NCBI GenBank assembly: GCA_028292305.1 | Contig: JAQGMQ010000920.1 | Coordinates: forward strand, 1-33,529 | Reading direction: 5' to 3' | DNA from: Rhodoferax sp. | GTDB lineage: Bacteria > Pseudomonadota > Gammaproteobacteria > Burkholderiales > Burkholderiaceae_C | DNA length: 33,529 nucleotides | In this document: positions 1 through 8,163 of the stretch, in pieces | Position numbering within the stretch: the first letter of the stretch is position 1 | How the letters are laid out: the number at the start of each line of letters is the position of its first letter | Notes under the pieces: generated by a model | The model's input: the letters and a program-made list of their open reading frames with translations, nothing else | What the model was told of the DNA's origin: nothing | Databases searched by the model: none | Translations under genes and position numbers: made by a program

Positions 1-448
1 CCACCGAAGCTGTGCGAAGCAGGATCCGCGCGGTCGTATGCTTCTGTTTCTACTATCACTCCGCCTACACCGTTGACCAGAAGGGTCAAGCCAATAAGTT
101 GTGGTGCGACAACATGGGCCGGTTTTAAGAAGTCAATCCCGACAACAGTTGACTGAGGCGCCATCTGGGACATGCTTGTTCTACGTTGACTACAGTCCGG
201 GGCTACTGCCAATGGTCGGTCCGCGCTTCCGTGAACCGTTGAAGTAATGCATTTTTCTTTGACCCATGAGCGTCAGAGTTGAGAGATATCGATATCAAGT
301 TCGATCGCGGTTTGCTCCACAATCTTCTGCGGATGCGCCGCGTCCACTTTGGTGCTTCAGGCTGCCATCCTACAATTAAACGCACCAAAATTGCCCGCCC
401 GGCAGAGCTGTCGAAACTACGATCGCTGCATCACTACAAAGGAGTTTC

Positions 449-1438
449 ATGAACGCAGCTTATGGCGCACGCGCCGAGGGATTGGGGAGGGTCGACGAGG
501 ATGGTGTCGTTAGCCACGCAAGCGTAAGCGGCGTGAGTTGGGGCGCGATCTTCGCGGGAGCCGCTGGCGCCGCAGCGCTCTCCCTCATCCTTCTTATCTT
601 GGGCACCGGGTTGGGTCTGTCGTCGGTTTCTCCTTGGGCGCAGTCGGGCATCGACGCTGGTACGTTCGGCGTGTCCACCATCATCTGGATCACTTTCACG
701 CAGCTCGCTGCCTCCGGCATGGGCGGCTACCTGGCTGGCCGGCTGCGGTCTAAATGGGTCGGCGTCCACACCGATGAGACCTACTTCCGCGATACGGCCC
801 ACGGCTTCCTGGCGTGGTCGGTGGCGACACTCGTGACGGCCGCCATGCTGACCTCCGCTATCGGCGCCATTGTGAGCGGTGGCGCGAAGGCCGGCGCGTC
901 GGGAGCTGGAAGTGCGGCGACCGCTGCCGTGACGGCGGGGGCGGCCGCGGCGGCGGGGTCCACATCCTCGGCGAGCGACTCAAACAGCTATTTCATCGAC
1001 TCGCTGTTCCGTAAGGCTGCGTCGCCCCAAGCCGCGCCCCAGCCCGACGCGGTCGCGCCCAATGCCGGCGCGAGTTCGGCCGGAGCTCCCGTGCCCAATG
1101 CTTCGGACGTTAGCGCCTCGACGGCCGAAGTGGCCCGCATCTTCTCCGCTGGCCTCAGCTCCAGCGCCGCACTGCCTGCCGACGACGTCAAATACGTCGG
1201 CCAAGTGGTGGCCCAGCGCGCTGGAATCTCGCAAGCCGATGCTGAAAAGCGCGTGACCGACACCTACGCCAAGGCGCAGGCCAAGATCGAGGAGGCCAAG
1301 ACCCAAGCCAAGGACGCGGCTGACAAGGCCCGTAAGGCGTCAGCGTACGCCGCCCTCTGGCTTTTCGTCTCGTTGCTGGCCGGCGCGTTTGTCGCCAGCC
1401 TGGCGGCCACCTACGGCGGCCGCCGCCGGGATCTTTAA
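449..1438 (+). CDS. Conserved hypothetical multi-pass membrane protein (329 aa, Ala-rich)
   Basis: Long ORF with AAGGAG-like RBS upstream (acaaaggag); N-terminal hydrophobic segments (WGAIFAGAAGAAALSLILLILGTGLGL), C-terminal TM (ALWLFVSLLAGAFVASLAATYGGRRR). Confidence 0.8.
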   Translation: MNAAYGARAEGLGRVDEDGVVSHASVSGVSWGAIFAGAAGAAALSLILLILGTGLGLSSVSPWAQSGIDAGTFGVSTIIWITFTQLAASGMGGYLAGRLRSKWVGVHTDETYFRDTAHGFLAWSVATLVTAAMLTSAIGAIVSGGAKAGASGAGSAATAAVTAGAAAAAGSTSSASDSNSYFIDSLFRKAASPQAAPQPDAVAPNAGASSAGAPVPNASDVSASTAEVARIFSAGLSSSAALPADDVKYVGQVVAQRAGISQADAEKRVTDTYAKAQAKIEEAKTQAKDAADKARKASAYAALWLFVSLLAGAFVASLAATYGGRRRDL

Positions 1439-1456
1439 CCCACCAAGGAGACTCTC

Positions 1457-1531
1457 ATGCGATCACTGCTCTTATTATTTCTGGGCATCCCAATTCCCAT
1501 CATCATCCTTATCGCGCTTTTCGTGCATTGA
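1457..1531 (+). CDS. 24-aa hydrophobic micro-protein MRSLLLLFLGIPIPIIILIALFVH
   Basis: ATG at 1457 with an ideally placed CAAGGAG RBS (1444-1450), TGA at 1529-1531, immediately followed by a rho-independent terminator. Below the ORF-track size cutoff. Confidence 0.7.
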   Translation: MRSLLLLFLGIPIPIIILIALFVH

Positions 1532-1535
1532 TAAC

Positions 1536-1560
1536 AAGGGAGCCTTCTGGCTCCCTTTTT
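1536..1560 (+). terminator. Rho-independent terminator
   Basis: AAGGGAGCC-TTCT-GGCTCCCTT followed by a T run: perfect 9-bp stem, 4-nt loop. Confidence 0.9.
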
Positions 1561-1667
1561 CATTCCGCCGGCCGCGCGTAGGAGCGAGCGCACGCCTACT
1601 GGGCTGTGGCGCCTATCGGTTTCGAAGAGACACCAGCCCATAGTCGTGTCACACATACAAGGCTCGC

Positions 1668-3125
1668 ATGTCCCACGACCTCATAGAACGACTCCCTACC
1701 ACCGCACCATCCTCCACCAAAAGCGCTTTGTCCGCAGACCTGCCTGAGCACGCATCCCTCCACAAGAGGCTCTTCGCGGGCATTCCTGCTTCCACCCTGC
1801 AAGCCGAGGCGGCCTCCTTTCTTCGGTCCCAAATTGATCTGCTGGATCCGGCCGGCTGCGATCTGCCCGAATCGCCTGAAGGACTCGAGCAGTGGATGGC
1901 CGACGGGGCCACGGGCGCGACCGACAAATACGCGGCCTACCTCGACGCCCGCAAGGCTGGCGCGCCGCGCCGCTTTTTTACCAACCGCGCCCACGCCCTG
2001 TATTTCCTGAGGGCCGTCGCGCCCACCAAGTTGGCCGATGGCTCATGGCTCTACGGCCTACTGCAGCACTGGCGCAATCCCAAGTTTTCCGATCTGATCC
2101 GCACTTACGTCGAGGAATTGGGCGAAGGCGCGTCCGACAAGAACCACGTGGTCCTCTACCGGCAATTGCTGGCGCGGCACGGCCTGGATCCCGTTGAGGA
2201 TCTGCCCGACGCTTTCTACACGCAGGGGGCGGTTCAACTGAGCCTCGCCTGCAACGCCGAGGAGTTCTTGCCGGAAGTAATCGGGTTCAACCTGGGCTAC
2301 GAGCAGTTGCCGCTGCACCTGCTCATCACGGCTTACGAGCTCAATGAGCTCGGCATCGATCCTTACTATTTCACGCTGCACGTGACGGTCGACAACGCCG
2401 ACACTGGTCATGCCAAACGCGCGGTGCAGGCGACGTTGGACAACCTTCCCCGCATCGGCGACCCCGCGGATTTCTGGCGCAGGGCGCGCGTCGGCTATCA
2501 GTTAAGCAACGCCGGCCTGGGCACGAACGACGTCATCGCCAATTTCGACATCGGCGCCGAGGTGGTTCGGATTTTCAAGCACAAGAGCGGCGCGGGACAA
2601 GGCGCCCATTCCGACTATTGCCGCGTCGCGGGACGCAGCGTGAATGACTGGCTGTCCGACCCAGAAAACATCCCCGCCTTCCTGGCGGCTTTGGAGGCGG
2701 CTGGCTGGATCAAGCGGGGAGCGCCGGCCGAGGAGAGCAGATTCTGGGGATTGCTTCTGGGCGACCGCGCGGAGATGTTCGGCGTGTTCAGCAGCTACGA
2801 GCTTCAGGTGATCCACGATTGGATTCGGGGTGACGCCAGCGCGGACGGCAAGCCCTTCACCGAGGAGCCGAGCGCGGATGGTCAGCCAAGGCGCCCGAGC
2901 TTTCGCGTGGCAGCCCGTCTCGCCGCAGCGCGGGGACAATCCCCTCTCGCCACCGAGCCTGCACACGACACGCTGGACAGCGATCTGCAGGCCCTGGCAG
3001 AGCAGCTGCCTGGATTGGACGAGGACGGGCAGGCCGCGATGCTCGTGCAAGCCATGGCGCCCTCACAGCACTGGACGCTGGCGGGGTTGAGGGCGACGCA
3101 GTTGTTCGTCGAGCGTTCGCGCTGA
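1668..3125 (+). CDS. Iron-containing redox enzyme family protein (heme-oxygenase-like diiron fold)
   Basis: 485-aa ORF; helical His/Glu/Asp-rich segment YEQLPLHLLITAYELNELGIDPYYFTLHVTVDNADTGHAKRAVQATLD typical of the family. Confidence 0.7.
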   Translation: MSHDLIERLPTTAPSSTKSALSADLPEHASLHKRLFAGIPASTLQAEAASFLRSQIDLLDPAGCDLPESPEGLEQWMADGATGATDKYAAYLDARKAGAPRRFFTNRAHALYFLRAVAPTKLADGSWLYGLLQHWRNPKFSDLIRTYVEELGEGASDKNHVVLYRQLLARHGLDPVEDLPDAFYTQGAVQLSLACNAEEFLPEVIGFNLGYEQLPLHLLITAYELNELGIDPYYFTLHVTVDNADTGHAKRAVQATLDNLPRIGDPADFWRRARVGYQLSNAGLGTNDVIANFDIGAEVVRIFKHKSGAGQGAHSDYCRVAGRSVNDWLSDPENIPAFLAALEAAGWIKRGAPAEESRFWGLLLGDRAEMFGVFSSYELQVIHDWIRGDASADGKPFTEEPSADGQPRRPSFRVAARLAAARGQSPLATEPAHDTLDSDLQALAEQLPGLDEDGQAAMLVQAMAPSQHWTLAGLRATQLFVERSR

Positions 3126-3172
3126 ATCCGAGGAAATCGTTGCGGCGCCCGGGCGCGCATAGCTCCCTCTCG

Positions 3173-3946
3173 CTAGTCTTTGAGCTCTATCCACGTCGGA
3201 GCATGATCACTCGGCTTCTCCAGGGCGCGCACGAACCTGTCCACCCCAGCGGACACCATCTTTTTGGAGACGGTCGGGCTCATGAGCAGATGGTCGATGC
3301 GCAAGCCCGCGTCGCGGTCAAAGTGATTTCTAAAATAATCCCAGAACGTGAAGATGGGCTTGTCTGGGGACTGTTTGTAGAGGGCGTCGGTCCAACCCTG
3401 CTTCAAAAGGCGCTGATAGGCTTCGCGGCTTCCGGGTTGAAGAAGTGCGTCCTTCTTCCAGGACATCGGCGAGTAAATGTCCGCATCGGTGGGGACCACG
3501 TTGTAATCCCCGGCCAACACGACGGGATGTTTTGATTTCAACAATGCTGCCGCATGGGCGTTGAAGCGCTCGAACCATTCGAGCTTGTAGTCGAATTTGG
3601 GACCTGGCTGGGGATTGCCATTCGGCAGATACAGGCAGCCGATCAACATTCCGTGCACAGCCGCTTCGAGGTAGCGGCTCTGCGTGGGGTCCGGGTCGTC
3701 GGGCAATCCCCTTCGAATTTCCAGCGGCTGCGAGCCCTTAGCCAGAATCGCCACGCCGTTCCAGGATTTCTGCCCGTGCACCAGCGCTTCATATCCAGCT
3801 TCCTCGACCGCCTCGCGCGGAAAGTCGGCGGTCTGGCATTTGAGTTCCTGCAGACATACGATGTCAGGCTGGGTCTCGGCGAGCCATGCCGTGAGGATTT
3901 TGATTCGGTTTCGAACGCCGTTGATGTTGAAGGTCGCGATGCGCAT
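3173..3946 (-). CDS. xthA: Exodeoxyribonuclease III
   Basis: 257 aa; MRIATFNINGVRNRI, DIVCLQELKCQ, LAGDYNVVPTDADIYSP, LRIDHLLMSP, SDHAPTWIEL motifs of the ExoIII/AP endonuclease family. Confidence 0.96.
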   Translation of the reverse strand: MRIATFNINGVRNRIKILTAWLAETQPDIVCLQELKCQTADFPREAVEEAGYEALVHGQKSWNGVAILAKGSQPLEIRRGLPDDPDPTQSRYLEAAVHGMLIGCLYLPNGNPQPGPKFDYKLEWFERFNAHAAALLKSKHPVVLAGDYNVVPTDADIYSPMSWKKDALLQPGSREAYQRLLKQGWTDALYKQSPDKPIFTFWDYFRNHFDRDAGLRIDHLLMSPTVSKKMVSAGVDRFVRALEKPSDHAPTWIELKD

Positions 3947-3958
3947 GGACGGCGCTTT

Positions 3959-4270
3959 CTATTGAAGGTCGGTCGAGGCCCAGGCCACCTCGTAGATTTC
4001 ACTCAAGGCGGCGACGGTTCGCGCCAGCGCAGCCATGCGAACGCACTCTTCGTCGGCGTCACATGCGCCAAGATCGAACACTGCGACGCGCCAGTTTCGG
4101 TCCGCGCCCGTTCCGGGCATAAGGGCCTCAACCTTCATGCCGCCGGCGACTTTCAGCAGGCGCGCATTGATGACGTCCAGGAGGGTCGTCTCCGCGAGGC
4201 GGGATTTGCCGACGGCCTCCCGCCAATCGACGATGTCCAACTGCAGAGAAATAGCCGTTTGCTTTTTCAC
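3959..4270 (-). CDS. Hypothetical protein (103 aa), translationally coupled to ligD
   Basis: GTG start (complement 4268-4270) overlaps the ligD TGA stop (complement 4267-4269) as GTGA; reads VKKQTAISLQLDIVDWREAVGKSRLAETTLLDVINARLL... and ends 12 bp before xthA. The track lists a longer ORF from 4420, which overlaps ligD. Confidence 0.65.
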   Translation of the reverse strand: MKKQTAISLQLDIVDWREAVGKSRLAETTLLDVINARLLKVAGGMKVEALMPGTGADRNWRVAVFDLGACDADEECVRMAALARTVAALSEIYEVAWASTDLQ

Positions 4271-6801
4271 GGTTTGAAGCCCAGCGTCTTCATGGCCGCC
4301 GTCAGCGACCGGGCCGCCCTTGCATACCCCGCCCAAGGCTCGTTGCCCTTGTCCAAGCGCGTCTGGGCGCTTCTGACCGTCCAATGGTCGCCGCCGCGCA
4401 GGGCGGGCAGCTCCGCCCATTCCACCGGCACCGAGATGCCCAAGCCGGGCCGCGCCCGCGCCGACCAGGCGCAGACTGTGGTCGCGCCAAGGCCGTTGCG
4501 CAAGTAATCGATGAAGATTTTGCCCACCCGGTTTTTCGGGCCGCTCTTGCTAACGAACATCTTTGGGAGGGTGCGTGAGAGGTGTGTCACCACCGCCTGG
4601 GAGAAGCCTTTGGCCGCGTCCCAGTCGTGCGTCTTCTTGATCGGCACCACCACGTGCAGGCCCTTGCCGCCGCTGGTCTTCAGGAACGCAGGCAACCCCA
4701 GCTGCTCGAGGAACAGATGCATGACGTGGGCCGCCTCCTGGATAGCTTTCCAATCGACCCCTTCGCCAGGGTCAAGGTCGAAGATGATCCGGTCGGGATG
4801 CTCGAAGGAGGAGGTCGACGTGTTGAGTGTGTGGATTTCCACGACGTTCCACTGCGCGGCCGAGAGAAGCCCTTCCCTGCCGGCGACCTCCAGCATCGCC
4901 GGGTGGCTCATGTAAAGGGCGGGGTCGAGCTGGCGAATGCCCGGCAGCTTCTCGACCTCGGCATGCTTCTGGAAAAACAGCTGGCCGCCGATGCCGGCGG
5001 GCGCGCGCACCAGCGAGACCGGCCGGCCTTTAAGGTGCTCCATCATCAGGCCCCCGATGAGGCCGTAGTAGCGGACTAGCTCCAACTTCGTAATGCCGGA
5101 GCTCGCGTCGATCACCCGCTCGGGGTTGGTGACGCGCAGCTTGGTGGACAAGGCCTGCGAGGCTTCGTCCCGCGCCGCCGCTTTCTTCGCGGGCGTCTGC
5201 TTGGGCGCCTTCGGCGCGCTCACCGCGCGCTCGCGGACGATGGACTTGGCCGGCTTGTCGGTCCGCAGACCATGGAACACGGAGTGGCGGATGTGGTTGT
5301 CGTTGGTCCACTCGGCGAACGTGACCTCCGCGACCATGGTCGGCTTGACCCAGTGCGGCCGTCCGATGATCCCAACTTTCGACCCGAAGGGACTGGCGCT
5401 CGCCACGACCTTGTCCAGCTTCGCCTTGATGTCGGCCAGCACTTCCTGGTTGAAGCCCGTGCCGACGTTTCCCGCGTAGACCAGCCGACCCATATCGTCG
5501 TGCACACCCAACAGCAGCGACCCGATGCCGGAGCGCGACCCTTTCGGATCCGTCCACCCACCGATGACGAACTCTTGCCGATGGCTGCATTTGAGCTTGA
5601 TCCAGGTCGGCGAGCGCGACGAGGTGTAGGTCGAATCCTTGCGCTTGCCGATCACACCCTCGAGGCCCAGCTGGCAGGCCGACTTGACCAAGCTCGCCGG
5701 GGGCGCGTCGAAGCTCTCGCTGAACCGCACGGCGTCCGAGCCTTCGCCCAAAGCGTCTTTCAGCAGCGCGCGGCGGGCTTCCAGCGGAACCCCGCGCAGG
5801 TTGTAGCCATTCAGGTAGGGCGCATCGAACACAAAGTAGGCGATGTCGTTGGCTCGGGCCGAGTCGAACGCGTTTTGCAGCGCGCCGAAGTTGGGGATGC
5901 CATGCTCGTCGGCGACGATGATCTCGCCGTCATACCAGCCTGCGGGGAGCTTCAACTTCTTGATCGAGGCATGCAGGGGCTTTAGCTTGGAGGTCCAGTC
6001 GTTGCCATTGCGGGTGAACAACTGGACGTCGTCGCCATCGACCCGAGACAGCAGGCGATAGCCATCGAATTTTGACTCCCACGCCCAGTCCTCGAAGTCC
6101 GACGGCGGGCTGTCTGCCAGGGTGGCAAGCTGGGGGGCCAGCTTGGCGGGGAGGGCGGCTTTCACGGCTTCGGGATGGGGGGTCTCGGCGTCGTCCGATG
6201 CGGGGGCGGAAGAGGCCGGTTTATTTGAGAGCTGGATCTTTGTCTTCGCGGGGGCGTCCAGGTCCTTGACGCTGTCGGGGAATTGGTCGACGACGCTGAA
6301 TTCACTAGCCGACTTGACGAACTGATCCTTCTCCTTGATCAGCAGCCAGGCTTCTTGCTTCTCACGGTTTTTGATTCGGATGAGCGCCCACTTGCCGCGC
6401 ATCTTGAATCCCAGCATCTCGAATTTGAGGTTGCCGTCCTTGTAGCCCTGGTGGGGATCGCCGATCGGCGTCCAGATGCCCTTGTCCCAGATGATCACTT
6501 TGCCCGCGCCATATTGCTTCGGCGGAATAGTGCCCTCGAACGCGGAGTAGGAGATGGGGTGGTCCTCGACGTGGACCGCCATGCGCTTCTCCGTGGGGTC
6601 GTAGCTCGGGCCTTTGGGGACGGCCCAGCTCTTCATGGTCCCGTCGAGTTCCAGCCGGAAGTCGTAGTGCAGCCGGCTGGCCCAATGCTTCTGGATCACG
6701 AAGTTCAAATGTGCGCCCCCCTCGTCCCCGCCCTCCGCGGGCTCCGAGGTGATGCCGAAATCGCGCTTGGACTTGTAGAGGGCGAGCTTGTCTTCAGCCA
6801 T
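4267..6801 (-). CDS. ligD: DNA ligase D: phosphoesterase, ATP-dependent ligase and primase/polymerase domains
   Basis: N-terminal PE domain (FVIQKHWASRLHYDFRLELDGTMKSWAVPKGPS), ligase motif I (WESKFDGYRLL), C-terminal LigD polymerase (IIFDLDPGEGVDW, FLKTSGGKGLHVVVPI). MAEDKL start preferred over the longer ORF start at 6858. Confidence 0.95.
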   Translation of the reverse strand: MAEDKLALYKSKRDFGITSEPAEGGDEGGAHLNFVIQKHWASRLHYDFRLELDGTMKSWAVPKGPSYDPTEKRMAVHVEDHPISYSAFEGTIPPKQYGAGKVIIWDKGIWTPIGDPHQGYKDGNLKFEMLGFKMRGKWALIRIKNREKQEAWLLIKEKDQFVKSASEFSVVDQFPDSVKDLDAPAKTKIQLSNKPASSAPASDDAETPHPEAVKAALPAKLAPQLATLADSPPSDFEDWAWESKFDGYRLLSRVDGDDVQLFTRNGNDWTSKLKPLHASIKKLKLPAGWYDGEIIVADEHGIPNFGALQNAFDSARANDIAYFVFDAPYLNGYNLRGVPLEARRALLKDALGEGSDAVRFSESFDAPPASLVKSACQLGLEGVIGKRKDSTYTSSRSPTWIKLKCSHRQEFVIGGWTDPKGSRSGIGSLLLGVHDDMGRLVYAGNVGTGFNQEVLADIKAKLDKVVASASPFGSKVGIIGRPHWVKPTMVAEVTFAEWTNDNHIRHSVFHGLRTDKPAKSIVRERAVSAPKAPKQTPAKKAAARDEASQALSTKLRVTNPERVIDASSGITKLELVRYYGLIGGLMMEHLKGRPVSLVRAPAGIGGQLFFQKHAEVEKLPGIRQLDPALYMSHPAMLEVAGREGLLSAAQWNVVEIHTLNTSTSSFEHPDRIIFDLDPGEGVDWKAIQEAAHVMHLFLEQLGLPAFLKTSGGKGLHVVVPIKKTHDWDAAKGFSQAVVTHLSRTLPKMFVSKSGPKNRVGKIFIDYLRNGLGATTVCAWSARARPGLGISVPVEWAELPALRGGDHWTVRSAQTRLDKGNEPWAGYARAARSLTAAMKTLGFKP

Positions 6802-6817
6802 CGCGACTCCGCTGGGT

Positions 6818-7000
6818 CTACTTGCCTCTTTTGAGATGAGCCTCCACCGCGGCGGCACTGGTGCCCACGGCCTTGACGGCCGCTTTCAGCTCCTCGTGGC
6901 TGACCTCGAATTTTTTGCTCCAGTCGCGCAACTCGTAGTCCTCATTCACGTTGATGCGCGAGCGGTCCTGTCCGGCGGATTTGGTCTTGTCGTCTGCCAT
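6818..7000 (-). CDS. DUF3606 domain-containing protein
   Basis: MADDKTKSAGQDRSRINVNEDYELRDWSKKFEVSHEELKAAVKAVGTSAAAVEAHLKRGK matches the DUF3606 pattern; RBS-like ggaga upstream. Confidence 0.85.
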   Translation of the reverse strand: MADDKTKSAGQDRSRINVNEDYELRDWSKKFEVSHEELKAAVKAVGTSAAAVEAHLKRGK

Positions 7001-7022
7001 GGTGGTCTCCTTGGTTTGCAAA

Positions 7023-7505
7023 TCAGATTCGGGCGGCCATCAGTTCCTGTTTTCGAGCGAGCATTTTTTCGCCAAGCGCAAACATGTCCAGTTTTGTCGC
7101 TTTAACCTTCGGAAACATTTCGTTCTGCTCCTCCTTGACATGGTGCTTGACGTATTCCCCCATGACCTTGACCTTGGCGTCATACATCTCGCCGTCTGGC
7201 TCGACTCCCTCAACCTGCGCAATTAAATCTTTTAAGGTGGCGTGCTCGACCGTAGCTTCGGGCACCAGCTCTTTGTCTTTCAAAGGCGCCTTTACCGCAG
7301 GATAAAAGATCTCTTCCTCGATTTCCGCATGTACCGTGAGCTCCCGGCAAATCTGTGCCACGATCTTGGATTTCTTTGCAGAGGAGCGTGCACCTTCGAA
7401 CTCCTCGAAGAGATCGCTCACCAGCTTGCGATCGGCGCGAAGGATAGCGGTCGCCTCCCCGGGCTGAACAGTTTTTTTCGCGCTAGGTTTTTTTGCAGTG
7501 GCCAT
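7023..7505 (-). CDS. Hemerythrin domain-containing protein (copy A)
   Basis: 160 aa; HAEIEEEIFYPA, VEHATLKDLI, YVKHHVKEEQNEMFP; the first HHE ligand position is Arg (RADRKLV). MATAKK start preferred over the ORF start at 7571. Confidence 0.9.
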   Translation of the reverse strand: MATAKKPSAKKTVQPGEATAILRADRKLVSDLFEEFEGARSSAKKSKIVAQICRELTVHAEIEEEIFYPAVKAPLKDKELVPEATVEHATLKDLIAQVEGVEPDGEMYDAKVKVMGEYVKHHVKEEQNEMFPKVKATKLDMFALGEKMLARKQELMAARI

Positions 7506-7779
7506 GATGATTCCTTTTGTCGCGGGGCCGGCGATCGCCAGCTGCCCAGGATGATTCCTGCAGGGTTCCATCGTTCGCGTCGGAATTCAGCTTGGATGGA
7601 TGTAGGCCTGCTACCGATGCGATTTGGGGTGCTGCTTGCCAGCGACAACGGGCGAGCTACAGGGCGTTGACCTACGCGGGTCCCTGGCGCCTTGCCCGCG
7701 CTTTCGCTTTAATTGCCGAAGACGTTGAATTGCTATCCAAATTTGAGTTCTCGCCATGAAACTCAGGCGCGGACCGCCA

Positions 7780-7911
7780 GTTATGCCGGCAAATTCCCCA
7801 ACAGTGAGGTTCGAAAGCACGTAGCGTCTTGGCTTCGCGGCAGGAGCCACGACAGCCAGCCAGAACAAACGTGAAGCCAAGCAGGCCCGACTCCACGCCT
7901 GGCACGACCAT
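7780..7911 (-). pseudogene. Truncated, frameshifted relative of the small membrane-protein gene at 22.0-22.4 kb
   Basis: MVVPGVESGLLGFTFVLA, then in another frame AVVAPAAKPRRYVLSNLTVGEFAGI, matching LVLVPGMESALLGFAFVQAAVV / APTAKAKTAAILSNLIVGVFTI of the second copy. Confidence 0.6.
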
Positions 7912-8163
7912 CAAATTCCCGGTCGGTGCATGCATCGTTCGGCTGGTGAACAACGCCGGGCACGGGGCACCCCGGCCACCAGCACTTGTCCCCGCAGCAC
8001 TAGAAGCTCGGCTCCTACGCCGAGCAGTTTGGCTAACTTCAGAATGGGAAACGAATTTGCCCACTAGGCAGAGCGGTCCTCGAATATCGTGAGGAGGACA
8101 TGCAATGCGGAATTCCGCCTTACGATGTTTGCAGAAATCTTGAGTTACTGAAAAAAGCGAACA

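Noticed and set aside
3-128. Open frame at the window edge ([41 protein letters not shown])
   Set aside because: Could be the end of an upstream gene but too short and unrecognised to call.
3554-4507. 317-aa plus-strand ORF
   Set aside because: Covers parts of xthA, the coupled ORF and ligD in antisense; shadow ORF.
8107-8118. Palindrome GCGGAATTCCGC upstream of the DUF2252 gene
   Set aside because: Perfect but short (contains an EcoRI site); chance occurrence likely and no second copy noted.
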